Positions 28,468-37,689 of a stretch of 50,311 nucleotides of DNA are shown in pieces. Below the pieces are notes generated by a model. That model did not search any database, had not been told where the DNA came from, and saw only the letters and a program-made list of their open reading frames with translations. Source of the stretch: Methylobacter sp. (lineage in GTDB: Bacteria > Pseudomonadota > Gammaproteobacteria > Methylococcales > Methylomonadaceae); the NCBI GenBank assembly GCA_004299305.1, contig SCPZ01000123.1:1-50311 (forward strand). Reading direction: 5' to 3'. Numbering within the stretch: the stretch's first letter is position 1; each line of letters starts with the position of its first letter. Both the position numbers and the translations under genes were made by a program.

Positions 28468-28859
28468 GGCTCTAGCAGCGGCTTGATCGCCAACGCCGCT
28501 TGTTCACAGTCTATAGCCGATTTTTCGACGCGCCGACGCAAAAAAAGCCCAATACTTAAACCGTCAATATCACGAGAGGCATATTCGTTAAGGTCGGCGC
28601 ACATTTGTTGCATATGCTGCTCAGCCTGCATTAAAGCCTCAGATTTCTTACCCTCATCACTTTCCAGCAACATCATCACCTCGCTGGTCATCTGGTTTTG
28701 CAAACGGAACACCTCTTCTACATGATGTTCAAACGCTTCAAGTGATTGGGAATTTGCGCCATACCCACCAAAAAACGGAATAGCACAGCCTGATATTAAC
28801 GAAGCAATAGTAAATATTATTAAGCTTCGAAGAATAACCAACTCCTTCACATTCACCAT
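28464..28859 (-). CDS. Small hypothetical lipoprotein
   Basis: A 131-residue protein with a signal sequence and lipobox LISGC (Cys25), so it should be lipid-anchored in the envelope. There is no Asp directly after the Cys (the next residue is Ala), which favours the outer membrane under the usual sorting rule. The mature part is helical and rich in Met, Glu and Gln, like a short coiled coil, and has two Cys (CADLNEY, IDCEQA) that could pair. It ends against nadB with a 4-base tail overlap. I do not recognise the family. Confidence 0.75.
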   Translation of the reverse strand: MVNVKELVILRSLIIFTIASLISGCAIPFFGGYGANSQSLEAFEHHVEEVFRLQNQMTSEVMMLLESDEGKKSEALMQAEQHMQQMCADLNEYASRDIDGLSIGLFLRRRVEKSAIDCEQAALAIKPLLEP

Positions 28860-29082
28860 TTTATTTTTTAAACCACACTTACAAGACTTATTACAGGTTT
28901 TTAATATACTATAAGTTCATCTCATTTGAGTATGAAAAGAACGATATTTACTCAACATTTTTTTATTTTACAGCAACAAAATGCCTTTATTCCCCTTGGT
29001 TTTTTTGTATTACTGACCCGTTCTAGGTGTATACTTCGTTACCCTTAATCCATAAAAATACAACAAATAAGGTGTCAAACTG

Positions 29083-30474
29083 ATGACTGAAAAGACAGCA
29101 AGCAAATACCTGCTTAACCTTGAAAAACACTTCGCCGCGGGCAATCCTGTATTACTGAAGGCCTCAAAAGTCTTTCAGGAGCTTGATCAAATTGAATACG
29201 ATCTGGGGCTCATCGAAATGGATGAAACGACTGCCAGTAAAAACTCATGGTGGCCAATCATCAGTTTGATTGGCGGAAATTCAACGGCTAAATCCAGATT
29301 TATTAATAACTATCTGGGCTCGGACGAGCTGTTTTCCGGCATTCAAACATCCAGTCACAAATTTACTGTGTTGCTGCACAATAATCAATCCAGCCCGACA
29401 ACCTTGCCCGGCACCGCACTCGATGTAGACCACCGGTTCCCGTTTTATCAAATCAGCCGTAAAATCGAGCAGCAGCAAGAAGGCGAAGGGGATCGCATTA
29501 ACTCTTACCTGGAATTGAAAACACTCAATAGCGACCGTCTGAAAAACAAGCTTTTCATTGATGCCCCCAATATCAGCGCTGCCCCGTCCAGTCCGGTTAT
29601 GTCACTGTTAACAAAACATATTGTTGAGAATTCCGATCTGGCTTTGATTTTTGTCGATGTTTTTGATTCAACAGCGCCACTGGTCGATGAATTAATAGAA
29701 AACATTATTCTCCATCAGGATTCAAATAGATTTGTTTACCTGATAGATAAACCGGCTGCAATGCTGAATTCGGCTACAAACAGCGAAATCATCTCTTCAT
29801 GGCAAAGAAAACTGGCCGGGTTGGGATTAAATACCGGCCAATTTATTGTCCTGTCCAGTCAGGAAGGCGGTAGTTCCCAAAATCCGGCCGACTTTGCCGC
29901 GATAGACCAACGCATAGCCAATGTAGGCTATGATCGTACTTACCGCGTGTTGAATTCGGTAGAAAAAAATATTCGTGAAATTAATAATGTGGTGATGCCG
30001 GAAGTAAAAAAAGCCATTCTTCAATGGAAAGACCGCTCGGCTTTTTCCAGCCTGATTGTGCTCGGATTTATTGCCACTGTCGCCATTTTTGCTGAAATAC
30101 AAACCGGTATTCTGGAGTTCTTGATAGACCCTATCATTGGGCCTGCAATAGTCCTCACCCTGATAGGCATCATGACGCCGCTACATATTATTTTCAGTAA
30201 ACTCCAGGCGAAATTAATAATAAGCCAACTTAATGCCCGGCAAAAAGAACTGCATTTAATGGAGAATTTAGCCGGTATTTTCGAAAAAAACCTGACCTTC
30301 AGTCGCATGATGTTGCCGATTTCCGAACCTATTGGTTGGAATAAAAAAACCAAACTCCGTTTGACGCAGACATCCAATAAAACCAAAGAATTGGTTCAGT
30401 TATTAAATGACAATTTCAGCACATATGATGGCTTATCCTTGACCGGTCATTTGGATTCAACGGATTTTAAATAG
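29083..30474 (+). CDS. Dynamin-like GTPase-fold membrane protein with eroded motifs
   Basis: A 463-residue P-loop protein. Residues 64-71 read GGNSTAKS, a G1 motif with Ala in place of the usual Gly before Lys-Ser. A Thr in SHKFTVLLH could serve as G2, and FIDAPNI (about 164-170) takes the place of DxPG. The NKxD base motif is not clear; YLIDKPA is the nearest. Two hydrophobic segments lie near the C-terminus (about 320-375), followed by an amphipathic tail. This build resembles bacterial dynamin-like or FeoB/YcjX-type membrane GTPases, but nucleotide hydrolysis is uncertain. It is 61 bases upstream of a small membrane protein that may be its partner. Confidence 0.65.
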   Translation: MTEKTASKYLLNLEKHFAAGNPVLLKASKVFQELDQIEYDLGLIEMDETTASKNSWWPIISLIGGNSTAKSRFINNYLGSDELFSGIQTSSHKFTVLLHNNQSSPTTLPGTALDVDHRFPFYQISRKIEQQQEGEGDRINSYLELKTLNSDRLKNKLFIDAPNISAAPSSPVMSLLTKHIVENSDLALIFVDVFDSTAPLVDELIENIILHQDSNRFVYLIDKPAAMLNSATNSEIISSWQRKLAGLGLNTGQFIVLSSQEGGSSQNPADFAAIDQRIANVGYDRTYRVLNSVEKNIREINNVVMPEVKKAILQWKDRSAFSSLIVLGFIATVAIFAEIQTGILEFLIDPIIGPAIVLTLIGIMTPLHIIFSKLQAKLIISQLNARQKELHLMENLAGIFEKNLTFSRMMLPISEPIGWNKKTKLRLTQTSNKTKELVQLLNDNFSTYDGLSLTGHLDSTDFK

Positions 30475-30535
30475 TATCCAGATAGCCGTAGGGCTATTTA
30501 TGTTCCTGCGGTTTGTAAGATAACTCTAGGCAACT

Positions 30536-31033
30536 ATGGATGTTCTAAAACAATACCTGCCGTTATGTTGGTTAAAAAATAACCCGTTAACGCTTCCGAG
30601 ATCAGTCGATTTTTTTAAACAAAATCTGTTGTTCTATTTTGTTGTTGAATATTTTATGCAGGCTAATATGACCGACGATCCGATAGAATCGTTTACCGAA
30701 GTCAGCCTACAAACATTTTTAACCCTTTTATTTATAGGCGTTATGTTGTTCTTTAACAGAACGCTATATGCTTATGTACAAGTGACGACAGCGATTATAT
30801 TTTGTGCCAATATAGTCGGTCTGTTCGTCGTGCCGGTGTTGATTTGGCTAACCATTAGCGAAGAACCTTCAAGTTATTATTTATTGAGTCTGCTTTTATT
30901 TTGGGATTATAGCCTGGTAACTTACATTATCAGGCAAGTTCTATCTATCAATGTTTTCGCCAGTTCAGTCTTGGCTTTGTTTTATTTTATAGCTACTTAT
31001 TTTGGCGCCTTTGCATTGGGACAACTACTGTAA
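30536..31033 (+). CDS. Hypothetical four-helix membrane protein
   Basis: A 165-residue protein whose hydrophobic stretches (about 60-75, 80-105, 115-130 and 140-163) predict about four transmembrane helices, after a polar N-terminal 45 residues with PLTLPRSVDFFKQN. The overall plan recalls small Yip1-domain proteins, but I see no diagnostic motif. It is co-directional with the dynamin-like gene and just before the Ter locus, and could belong to either. The start ATG 30536 has no strong ribosome site. Confidence 0.6.
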   Translation: MDVLKQYLPLCWLKNNPLTLPRSVDFFKQNLLFYFVVEYFMQANMTDDPIESFTEVSLQTFLTLLFIGVMLFFNRTLYAYVQVTTAIIFCANIVGLFVVPVLIWLTISEEPSSYYLLSLLLFWDYSLVTYIIRQVLSINVFASSVLALFYFIATYFGAFALGQLL

Positions 31034-31252
31034 TTGCCATCAAAAAACTATTGATTAACTGGCCGTCCTTCCTTGATGTTTACGCAAAATCCGGTGACTG
31101 ATTCCGCTTTTCGTGGCAGACTTGCAACATTTTTCAAACTATTTTGTTAGGGCTGTTTTCTTATCGCGGCAATACTATTGCTTTCTTGGGCGATGGGATT
31201 TATCTGGTTAAGAAGCAAATTTATTATGTATCTGTACTCAGGAGATTGATTT

Positions 31253-31828
31253 ATGGCTGTTTCACTCACTAAAGGCGGCAACATTAGCCTATCGAAGACT
31301 GACCCAACCCTTAAAAACCTGATTGTTGGCCTTGGATGGGATGCAAGACCCACCGATGGCGCAGATTTTGACCTGGATGCCAGCGCATTTATGGTCAAAG
31401 AAGATGGCAAGGTCAGATCCGACAGTGATTTTATTTTCTACAACCAGACTAAATCCGCTTGCGGTTCGGTTGAGCATACCGGTGATAACCGTACCGGCGC
31501 CGGTGATGGCGACGATGAAGCTGTTGTCGTACTACTCGATAAAATACCGGTTGATATTCAGCGCGTTATTTTTGTCGTCACTATTCACGAAGCCGATGCG
31601 CGTAAACAAAATTTCGGGCAGGTATCACATGCTTATGTCCGGGTGGTTAATAAAGATTCGAACAGCGAAGTCGCAAGGTACGACTTAAGCGAAGACGCTT
31701 CGATTGAAACCGCTATGATCTTTGGCGAAATCTACAAACACGGTGCTGAATGGAAATTTAAAGCCGTAGGTCAAGGATATGCAGGCGGATTGGCCGCTTT
31801 AGCCCGCCAACACGGGATTAATATCTAG
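31253..31828 (+). CDS. terD: TerD-family stress protein (first copy)
   Basis: Calcium-binding TerD domain of 191 residues, found in tellurite-resistance and general stress loci. The Ca2+-site acidic clusters are DFDLDASAF and [10 protein letters not shown], and the family signature [19 protein letters not shown] is intact. AGGAGA (31240-31245) sits 7 nt before the ATG. A near copy follows at 31915. It heads the Ter locus; no terC or terA is nearby, so classical tellurite resistance is less certain than a stress or signalling role. Confidence 0.93.
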   Translation: MAVSLTKGGNISLSKTDPTLKNLIVGLGWDARPTDGADFDLDASAFMVKEDGKVRSDSDFIFYNQTKSACGSVEHTGDNRTGAGDGDDEAVVVLLDKIPVDIQRVIFVVTIHEADARKQNFGQVSHAYVRVVNKDSNSEVARYDLSEDASIETAMIFGEIYKHGAEWKFKAVGQGYAGGLAALARQHGINI

Positions 31829-31914
31829 CGCGAGACAAAAAAATTCCGTTAGTCGCTGTGCGGCTTTAACGGAGGTAATCAACTATAAACTTCAATAATA
31901 ATCAGGAGAGAATC

Positions 31915-32490
31915 ATGGCAGTATCACTTACGAAAGGCGGTAACGTTAACCTCAGCAAAGAAGCCCCCGGATTAAATAAAATCGCAGTAGGCTTAGGCTG
32001 GGATGCTCGTGCAACCGACGGCGCGGCGTTCGATTTAGACGCCAGTGTCTTCTTGGTTAAAATGGATGGCAAAGTTCGTTCAGACAACGATTTTTGTTTT
32101 TATAACAACAAGGTGGTCGGCGATGGTGCGGTTCAGCACATGGGCGACAACACCACCGGCGCAGGTGAAGGCGATGATGAAACAGTCAAGGTTGAATTAT
32201 CCAAAGTGCCCGGCGATTTGGATAAAATTGTGTTCGCGGTAACCATTCATGAGGCCGAAGCGCGTAAGCAGAATTTCGGCCAAGTCAACCATGCCTATAT
32301 TCGCGTGATAAATGAAGACGGCGGCGCAGAAATTGCGCGTTACGATTTGAGCGAGGACGCTTCAATTGAAACGGCTATGATTTTTGGTGAAATCTACCGT
32401 GTGGGTGCAGAGTGGAAGTTTAAAGCCGTCGGTCAAGGTTTTGCCGGCGGACTGGGGCCTTTAGCGGCTTCTTTTGGGGTTAATGTCTAA
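31915..32490 (+). CDS. TerD-family stress protein (second copy)
   Basis: A 191-residue paralogue of the TerD protein just upstream, same length and nearly the same ends, with AFDLDASVF and [10 protein letters not shown] as metal sites and [19 protein letters not shown] conserved. It has Asn/His changes around the middle loop ([16 protein letters not shown]). It most likely arose by tandem duplication, and could form mixed assemblies with the first copy. AGGAGAG precedes the start at good spacing. In E. coli plasmid loci such pairs are called TerD and TerE; which label fits here is not decidable by eye. Confidence 0.92.
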   Translation: MAVSLTKGGNVNLSKEAPGLNKIAVGLGWDARATDGAAFDLDASVFLVKMDGKVRSDNDFCFYNNKVVGDGAVQHMGDNTTGAGEGDDETVKVELSKVPGDLDKIVFAVTIHEAEARKQNFGQVNHAYIRVINEDGGAEIARYDLSEDASIETAMIFGEIYRVGAEWKFKAVGQGFAGGLGPLAASFGVNV

Positions 32491-32569
32491 TTACAGGCGT
32501 AGGTCGGAATAGGCCAGCTAAGGCTCTACTGGGCAAAGCCGGGTCGCTAATTTAAAGCGGAACGATTTT

Positions 32570-32602
32570 ACAGATAACATCCCTTCAAGGGATGTTATCT
32601 GT
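32570..32602. repeat. 33-bp near-perfect palindrome
   Basis: Sixteen bases (32570-32585) are the exact reverse complement of 32587-32602 around a single central base. No T-run follows, so it is not a standard terminator. It lies in the 334-base gap (32491-32824) between the second TerD gene and the TerZ-like gene, in which no gene is seen. It may be a regulator binding site, a replication-resistant cruciform or a repeat. Confidence 0.75.
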
Positions 32603-32824
32603 CCCAGCTTAAATGGGTAGCCGCAAAGCCGAAGGGCGCGAGGCGGGTTTCTGGCGAGTTGCCGCAAACGCCGGTTCTCGTTGCCGCTCAAACCGGATTA
32701 TTCCGGGTCTACAAGTCTGCAAATAATAATCCCTAATCATCAAAAACAGTGCTGATATTAATGGTGACGAGGTTGTAAATCTCGTCTTCAAAAACAGCTT
32801 AGTTCATTTATTGAGGTAGTATGT

Positions 32825-33421
32825 ATGGCTATTAATTTACAAAAAGGGCAAAAAATCTCCTTGTCCAAAGAGTCCGGCGGCGCGTTGAGCAAGGTCGTCA
32901 TGGGACTGGGTTGGGACGCTAAAACAGCCCCGGTCGGCAAACTGAAAAGCTTGTTCGGCGGTGGCGGAAAAAGCGAATCCATTGATTTGGACGCTTCTTG
33001 TGTATTATTTGACGATCAAAACAAAGTTGTCGATATTATTTATTTTGGACAATTAAAAAGCCGCGACGGCAGCGTTATCCATACCGGCGACAATCGTTCC
33101 GGCGCAGGCGATGGCGATGATGAGCAAATCAAAGTTGATTTAGATCATGTTCCCGCTAATGTTAAATCGCTGGTATTCACCGTTAACTCGTTTTCCGGCC
33201 AGACTTTTGATGAAGTTGAAAATGCTTATTGCCGCATAGTCGACAGCAGCAATAATGCCGAAGTCGCCCGTTACACCTTGAGTTCGCAAGGTTCCCATAC
33301 CGCGCTGGTGATGAGCAAACTGTACCGGCATAACGGCGAATGGAAAATGCACGCGATAGGCGAAAACGGCGTCGGTCGAACCATTGATGCCTTGCTGCCG
33401 CAAATTACCATTCATTTGTAG
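32825..33421 (+). CDS. TerZ-like TerD-domain protein
   Basis: A 198-residue TerD-domain protein with a glycine-rich insertion (KSLFGGGGKSES, about 41-52) before SIDLDASCVLF, the TerZ/TerX type. The acidic sites SIDLDAS and GDGDDEQIKV, and RDGSVIHTGDNRSGAGD, match TerZ well. The C-terminal half is shorter and differs from the TerD pair. It starts the tightly packed second part of the locus: the ATP-grasp gene begins 6 bases after its stop. TerZ-like proteins occur beside the biosynthetic block in many Ter systems. Confidence 0.88.
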   Translation: MAINLQKGQKISLSKESGGALSKVVMGLGWDAKTAPVGKLKSLFGGGGKSESIDLDASCVLFDDQNKVVDIIYFGQLKSRDGSVIHTGDNRSGAGDGDDEQIKVDLDHVPANVKSLVFTVNSFSGQTFDEVENAYCRIVDSSNNAEVARYTLSSQGSHTALVMSKLYRHNGEWKMHAIGENGVGRTIDALLPQITIHL

Positions 33422-33427
33422 GCCTCA

Positions 33428-34453
33428 ATGAGGATTTGGTTTAATCAAACATTTTCGACCATACATGCAGTCTTTAGAAATCTTCGCCAGTCGGTTCCGG
33501 CAGGCGAAATCACCCTGATTTGCACTCACACCCATGCTCATGCCGCCGCCTTTTTGGCGGCGGATGAAAGCTATCTCGAACCCGGACAACTTTCCGATCA
33601 AGACTACCTTGAATGGTGCGTGGATTTTTGTCGGCAACATAACATCCAGTTATTTTGGCCCGGCAAAGCGGCGGCGCTGATTAGTAAACACCATTTCCTG
33701 TTTCAGTCGATTGGCGTACAAGTGCTGTCGGTCGCTGATTTCAACACGCTGACTTTATTGCATAACAAGGCGGATTTTTATTCCGCATTGAGTGCAGAGG
33801 TTGCACAGACCATGGATTTTATCGCTGTCAATGACCTTGACGGGTTTGATCGCGCAGTTGCGGATTTATCGGCAAAGCATCAAAGACTCTGTGTTAAGCC
33901 TGCGGTTTCGGTATTCGGTCTGGGCTTTCGGGTTTTAGATACGCAGCGCGACAGCATTAGCCAATTACTTGAAGGGGTTGAATACGAGATTCCGTTGCAA
34001 GAATTGCGCGCAGGTATGATTAACACCCCGGAGTTTGCCACCCTGTTGGTTATGGAACATCTGGGCGGCCCCGAATGGAGCGTCGATTGTGCCGGGCGGC
34101 ATGGCGAATTGCTGTGCGCCGTGCAACGCAAAAAATCGCAGTTGGCAGGCGGCGGGCAAATGATCGATAACAATGCCGAGATTGACGGCATGGTGACAAG
34201 ATTAACCGCGCATTACCGGCTTAACGGTTTGTTCAATATCCAGTTCAAGGAAGGCGAGTACGGCGTGCGTTTATTGGAGATCAATCCGCGCCCTTCGGGC
34301 GGTTTCGGCATGGCGTGTTTATCCGGCGCAAATCTTGCGAAGATTGCGTTGCAGGGTATTAAAGGGGAAGCGTGCCATCCGCCGAGTATTCGTTATGGGC
34401 TTAGGGTGACCGAGATTAATACTCCGATGGTGGTGATGCAGGAGGCGTTGTGA
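33428..34453 (+). CDS. Ter-associated ATP-grasp enzyme
   Basis: A 341-residue protein. Residues about 1-100 form a pre-ATP-grasp Rossmann-like domain; the ATP-grasp follows with the substrate/ATP lysine region LCVKPAVSVFGLGFRV and the metal-binding LLEINPRPSGGFGMA near 285-300. This matches the ATP-grasp family reported in the Ter-linked biosynthetic module (Pfam ATPgrasp_Ter), which would ligate an acid to an amine or similar group. Six bases after the TerZ-like gene. The substrate is unknown. Confidence 0.85.
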   Translation: MRIWFNQTFSTIHAVFRNLRQSVPAGEITLICTHTHAHAAAFLAADESYLEPGQLSDQDYLEWCVDFCRQHNIQLFWPGKAAALISKHHFLFQSIGVQVLSVADFNTLTLLHNKADFYSALSAEVAQTMDFIAVNDLDGFDRAVADLSAKHQRLCVKPAVSVFGLGFRVLDTQRDSISQLLEGVEYEIPLQELRAGMINTPEFATLLVMEHLGGPEWSVDCAGRHGELLCAVQRKKSQLAGGGQMIDNNAEIDGMVTRLTAHYRLNGLFNIQFKEGEYGVRLLEINPRPSGGFGMACLSGANLAKIALQGIKGEACHPPSIRYGLRVTEINTPMVVMQEAL

Positions 34454-34505
34454 TTAATCAGCTGCAAAAGAATGGCTAAGCTTGAAGGCATTAGCTGATG
34501 AATTA

Positions 34506-34569
34506 AGGGCGTGCCGCGCGCCAGGATGTACAGTTTCAATTATCGGCCAAGGCGCGTATGGCACGCCCT
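34506..34569. repeat. Inverted repeat between the ATP-grasp and AIM24 genes
   Basis: AGGGCGTGCC (34506-34515) and GGCACGCCCT (34560-34569) are exact inverted copies, with inner GCGCGCC/GGCGCG partly pairing. It is non-coding, looks like a dispersed REP-type element, and interrupts an otherwise tight gene series. Confidence 0.65.
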
Positions 34570-34623
34570 ACAGATCCTATTCAGCCTGCAAAGGCGGTTT
34601 GTTATAACTAAAGAGCAATAATC

Positions 34624-35448
34624 ATGACTAACATCGATCCTTTTGAAGTTGTAGAAAGCGAAAGCATACCGGGCGCGGTACTGGAAGTGGTGCAGTACAA
34701 AGCGCTGAAGGGTTCCGACGATTTGGATGTCGCGGAAAAAGTGTTTTTCGCCAATCAGGCCGACATTCATTTAAAGATGATTCGGGTGAAGCTGGATAAA
34801 AGCGAACTGCTGATCGAACCGGGCGCGTTGTATTTTATGAAAGGCGCGCTGCAATTGGAATCGAGCGCCCAGGGAGGCATCGCCCAAGGCTTGATGCGTA
34901 AATTCATGACCGGCGAAACCTTGTTCCAGTCGCGGATTAAAGGCACTGGCGAGATTTATTTGGAGCCCGGTTTCGGCCATTATTTATTGGTCAATGTCGA
35001 CAATGATGCGCTGATTTTTGACAAGGGCGTATTTCATTGCGCTTCTGCCGGTTTGGAGGTCAGCGCAAAAATGCAGCAAAACGTCTCCAGCGCTTTGTTT
35101 GGCGGCGAGGGATTCTTCCAGACCCAGGTAAAAGGTTCCGGCGTGGTTGTTTTAAACTCGCCGGTGCCTGTGTCCGAGCTGTTGATGTACGACTTGGCCG
35201 CCGGGGAGAAGTTGTCTGTCGACGGTAATTTCGCTTTTGTAAGAACCGCCGGTGTCAGCTTTCATGCGGAAAAATCGGGTAAATCATTATTCCAATCGGT
35301 GACCGGCGGCGAAGGATTATTACAAACCTTTACCGGTCCCGGCATGGTTTGGATAGCGCCAACCCAAGGCGTGTACGATAAGATGAAATTACAAAACAGC
35401 ATTGCTAATTTAAGTCACGCTCAAGGCAGCATGGGGACGCGTACTTGA
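34624..35448 (+). CDS. AIM24/TIGR00266-family protein
   Basis: A 274-residue beta-rich protein, with glycine-rich repeats KFMTGETLFQSRIKGTG, FGGEGFFQTQVKGSG and TGGEGLLQTFTGPG spaced about 70-95 residues apart, the three-fold pattern of the AIM24 beta-roll family. No signal peptide or membrane segment is seen, so it is probably cytoplasmic. Its biochemical role is not known; such proteins occur in Ter and phage-shock-like stress loci. The next gene starts at the last base of its stop codon, so it is translationally tied to the phosphoribosyltransferase. Confidence 0.85.
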   Translation: MTNIDPFEVVESESIPGAVLEVVQYKALKGSDDLDVAEKVFFANQADIHLKMIRVKLDKSELLIEPGALYFMKGALQLESSAQGGIAQGLMRKFMTGETLFQSRIKGTGEIYLEPGFGHYLLVNVDNDALIFDKGVFHCASAGLEVSAKMQQNVSSALFGGEGFFQTQVKGSGVVVLNSPVPVSELLMYDLAAGEKLSVDGNFAFVRTAGVSFHAEKSGKSLFQSVTGGEGLLQTFTGPGMVWIAPTQGVYDKMKLQNSIANLSHAQGSMGTRT

Positions 35449-36638
35449 TGCCAAACACATTAACCGTAACATTAGACACAGGAATCCTGCATCTCGACCT
35501 GGAACCCGGACACATCCCGCTTAAGCGGTTGCTGGGTTTCGCGGCCAGGGTCAGCAGCAAGCGCAAATTTTTGTTGGTCAGCAAGGTATTGGGCAAGCAC
35601 TACCCGGTTTCGCCGAAACTGATGAGCTGGTCTTATCGCGCCTTGGCTCGAGCGGTGTTAAAAAGCGGCGCAGGAGCGGGTTCGCTGTGGATAGGCATGG
35701 CGGAAACCGCAACCGGCCTGGGTTACGGCGTATTTGAGGCGGCCTGCCGCGAAGCTGCGGAGCGGGCTTTGTTTATCCAGACCACCCGTTATCATCTGGA
35801 CGGCATCGAACGGCTTGAGTTTGAAGAAGCCCATAGTCATGCTACTGACTTTTTCTTGTATTATCCTGAGCAGCCGAAACATCGGGAGCAGTTTTTAACA
35901 GCTGAAACCCTGGTTTTAATCGACGACGAAATCAGTACCGGGAAGACTTTTTTACGCCTGATTAAAGCCTACCAACACGTTAATCCCGGTTTGCGTAAAG
36001 TGTTTATTGTCAGTTTGGTTAATTTTGCCCATCCCGATGACCGCGCCGCGTTGGAAGCTCAAGCCGGTGTGGCGGTCGAATGGGTGTGTTTCAGGCAGGG
36101 CGTATTGCGTTTTGAGGACAGCCAAAACACCGCCATCGACAGTATCACCGTCAATGTCTCGGGCAATGGTACGTGTAAAAAAGCGCTGTTGGCTTGGCCG
36201 GGACGTTTAGGGTTGGATGCGCCGATCAGCTTGGACCAAGATGTAGCTGAGCAGTTATCTCGAAACGGACTTCGCTGCGATGAACGCCCAATCCTGGTTT
36301 TAGGCACCGGCGAATGCAACGCCCCCGCCTATTTATTGGGCCGGGAATTGGCAGCCCAAGGCTTTAAAGTTAAGGTGCAAAGCACCACCCGTTCGCCAAT
36401 TCATCAAGGCAACGATATTGGCAGGGTGTGCCGTTTTGAAGACAATTATGACGACGGCATCCCCAATTTTATTTACAACCTGAACCCGGACGATTACCGG
36501 GACATTATTCTTTGCCATGAAACGCCGCTGTGCGAATCGTTAAATGACCGGTTGCACGCATGGCAGGCCATTAGCGCAAGATTCGAACTTCAACCCGACA
36601 AACCCAACCATGCAAAGCTACATTTTTTTAGACCTTGA
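35448..36638 (+). CDS. Phosphoribosyltransferase with C-terminal TRSP domain
   Basis: The N-terminal phosphoribosyltransferase-fold domain (about 20-200) carries the PRPP-loop motif TLVLIDDEISTGKTFL, with the acidic pair and STGKT. The C-terminal domain (about 280-390) begins RPILVLGTGECNAPAYLLG and contains STTRSPIHQGNDI, the motif that gives the TRSP domain its name. This two-domain build (Pfam PRTase_2 plus TRSP) is specific to the Ter biosynthetic module and is proposed to make a nucleoside-like compound. ATG 35448 shares one base with the preceding stop (TGATG). Its 3' end overlaps the HAD gene by 29 bases. Confidence 0.88.
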   Translation: MPNTLTVTLDTGILHLDLEPGHIPLKRLLGFAARVSSKRKFLLVSKVLGKHYPVSPKLMSWSYRALARAVLKSGAGAGSLWIGMAETATGLGYGVFEAACREAAERALFIQTTRYHLDGIERLEFEEAHSHATDFFLYYPEQPKHREQFLTAETLVLIDDEISTGKTFLRLIKAYQHVNPGLRKVFIVSLVNFAHPDDRAALEAQAGVAVEWVCFRQGVLRFEDSQNTAIDSITVNVSGNGTCKKALLAWPGRLGLDAPISLDQDVAEQLSRNGLRCDERPILVLGTGECNAPAYLLGRELAAQGFKVKVQSTTRSPIHQGNDIGRVCRFEDNYDDGIPNFIYNLNPDDYRDIILCHETPLCESLNDRLHAWQAISARFELQPDKPNHAKLHFFRP

Positions 36639-37374
36639 CGACACACTGTTCCAAACCTTGAGAAAATGCGCACCCGGTGTGGATAATAGCAGCTTGGAAG
36701 CGCGGGCTTTTTTGCCGGACGGCTCGGCCAATTCCTTCGCCACCAAAAAGCAACAATGGTTGTGGTATTGGCTAGCCAAAGGCTTCAAAATCGTACCGGT
36801 CACGGCGCGCGATGTTCACGCCTTTGAGCGCGTCAACCTGCCGTTTCAGGAAGAAGTGGTGTTGAATCACGGCGCTGTGATCTTGGACAAGCAGCGCGGC
36901 GTCGATAAGGTATGGATGGACAAGATCATGCAAGCCTTGCCCGCGTACCATGAAAAGTTGTTGGAAGTGTGGGCGGAAGTTGAGCATTATGCAAAATGCC
37001 GCCCCGGTTTTAAACCCAGATTGGTCAACGATTTCGGCACAACCTGGTATGGCGTGATCAAACACAGCGACGGCACCGAAGCGATATTAAAAACCTTGCT
37101 GGATGAAATTATCATCGCGCATCCTCATGTTGTCGACGGCAGTTTATATTGGCATTTAAACGGCAACAATCTTGCGTTATTGCCGAAGATTATCAACAAA
37201 GAAAGCGCGGTGAGTTACTTGCTGGCAGGTTACAAACAACAGCATCCCGAAGTCTTAACCTTTGGCGCCGGAGACAGCAAAACCGATGCGCCGTTTATGG
37301 CCTTGTGCGATTACGCGTTGATTCCCAAAAATACCCAGCTGTTTCAAACGCTGGCTTTTGCCGAAACGCTATAG
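36610..37374 (+). CDS. HAD-family phosphatase of the Ter module
   Basis: HAD hydrolase of 254 residues. Motif I is FLDLDDTLFQT right at the N-terminus, motif II is in VPVTARD (Thr), and motif IV is FGAGDSKTDAPFM. The cap between them contains LNHGAVILDKQ and resembles the Cof/sucrose-phosphatase type. I start at ATG 36610 because the domain begins there; an upstream in-frame ATG at 36544 lies deep in the preceding gene. Presumably it dephosphorylates the product or an intermediate of the phosphoribosyl chemistry. The substrate is not known. Confidence 0.87.
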   Translation: MQSYIFLDLDDTLFQTLRKCAPGVDNSSLEARAFLPDGSANSFATKKQQWLWYWLAKGFKIVPVTARDVHAFERVNLPFQEEVVLNHGAVILDKQRGVDKVWMDKIMQALPAYHEKLLEVWAEVEHYAKCRPGFKPRLVNDFGTTWYGVIKHSDGTEAILKTLLDEIIIAHPHVVDGSLYWHLNGNNLALLPKIINKESAVSYLLAGYKQQHPEVLTFGAGDSKTDAPFMALCDYALIPKNTQLFQTLAFAETL

Positions 37375-37689
37375 AAATCGTAACTATTCAGCCACGGATT
37401 GACACAGATGCACACTGACGGAAACCGATATAGAGGAGGGTATAGAGGAGGGATGCCCTCGTTTCCAATTCCGACAGTCCATTACTTGGCCTTAGGCGAG
37501 AAACATGCCGATATGCAGACCTTCCAGGTTTTAAAAACCTGGAAGGTCTAACTTGCAACGTTTTGAACAAGCGGGACGTTGATGTATATAAAGATGAGTG
37601 TAGCGCTAGGAAACGAGGGTGAATTTTTTTATCAGTGTTTATCCGTCTAATCCGTGTTCCATTTTTCCAATTGCCGAGCAACTTACTAA
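37375..37689. other. Repeat-rich gap within the Ter module
   Basis: No gene is seen. The gap holds a pair of distant inverted arms, CACGGATTGACACAGATGC and onward (37393-37418) against 37632-37656; a 12-base direct duplication TATAGAGGAGGG (37429-37440 and 37441-37452); and a 78-bp palindromic element listed separately. The gap separates the HAD gene from the second phosphoribosyltransferase, where tight operon packing would be expected. Confidence 0.8.
37492..37569 (+). repeat. Palindromic element, left copy of an inverted pair
   Basis: About 78 bp, mostly matching the reverse complement of 40397-40473. Its core is the palindrome AGACCTTCCAGG...CCTGGAAGGTCT (37517-37549). With its partner it brackets the genes for the second phosphoribosyltransferase, the C-C lyase and TerB. 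Confidence 0.85.

Noticed and set aside
36544-36609. Upstream extension of the HAD gene
   Set aside because: The extra 22 codons lie within the phosphoribosyltransferase gene and precede motif I without family similarity; ATG 36610 starts right at the domain.
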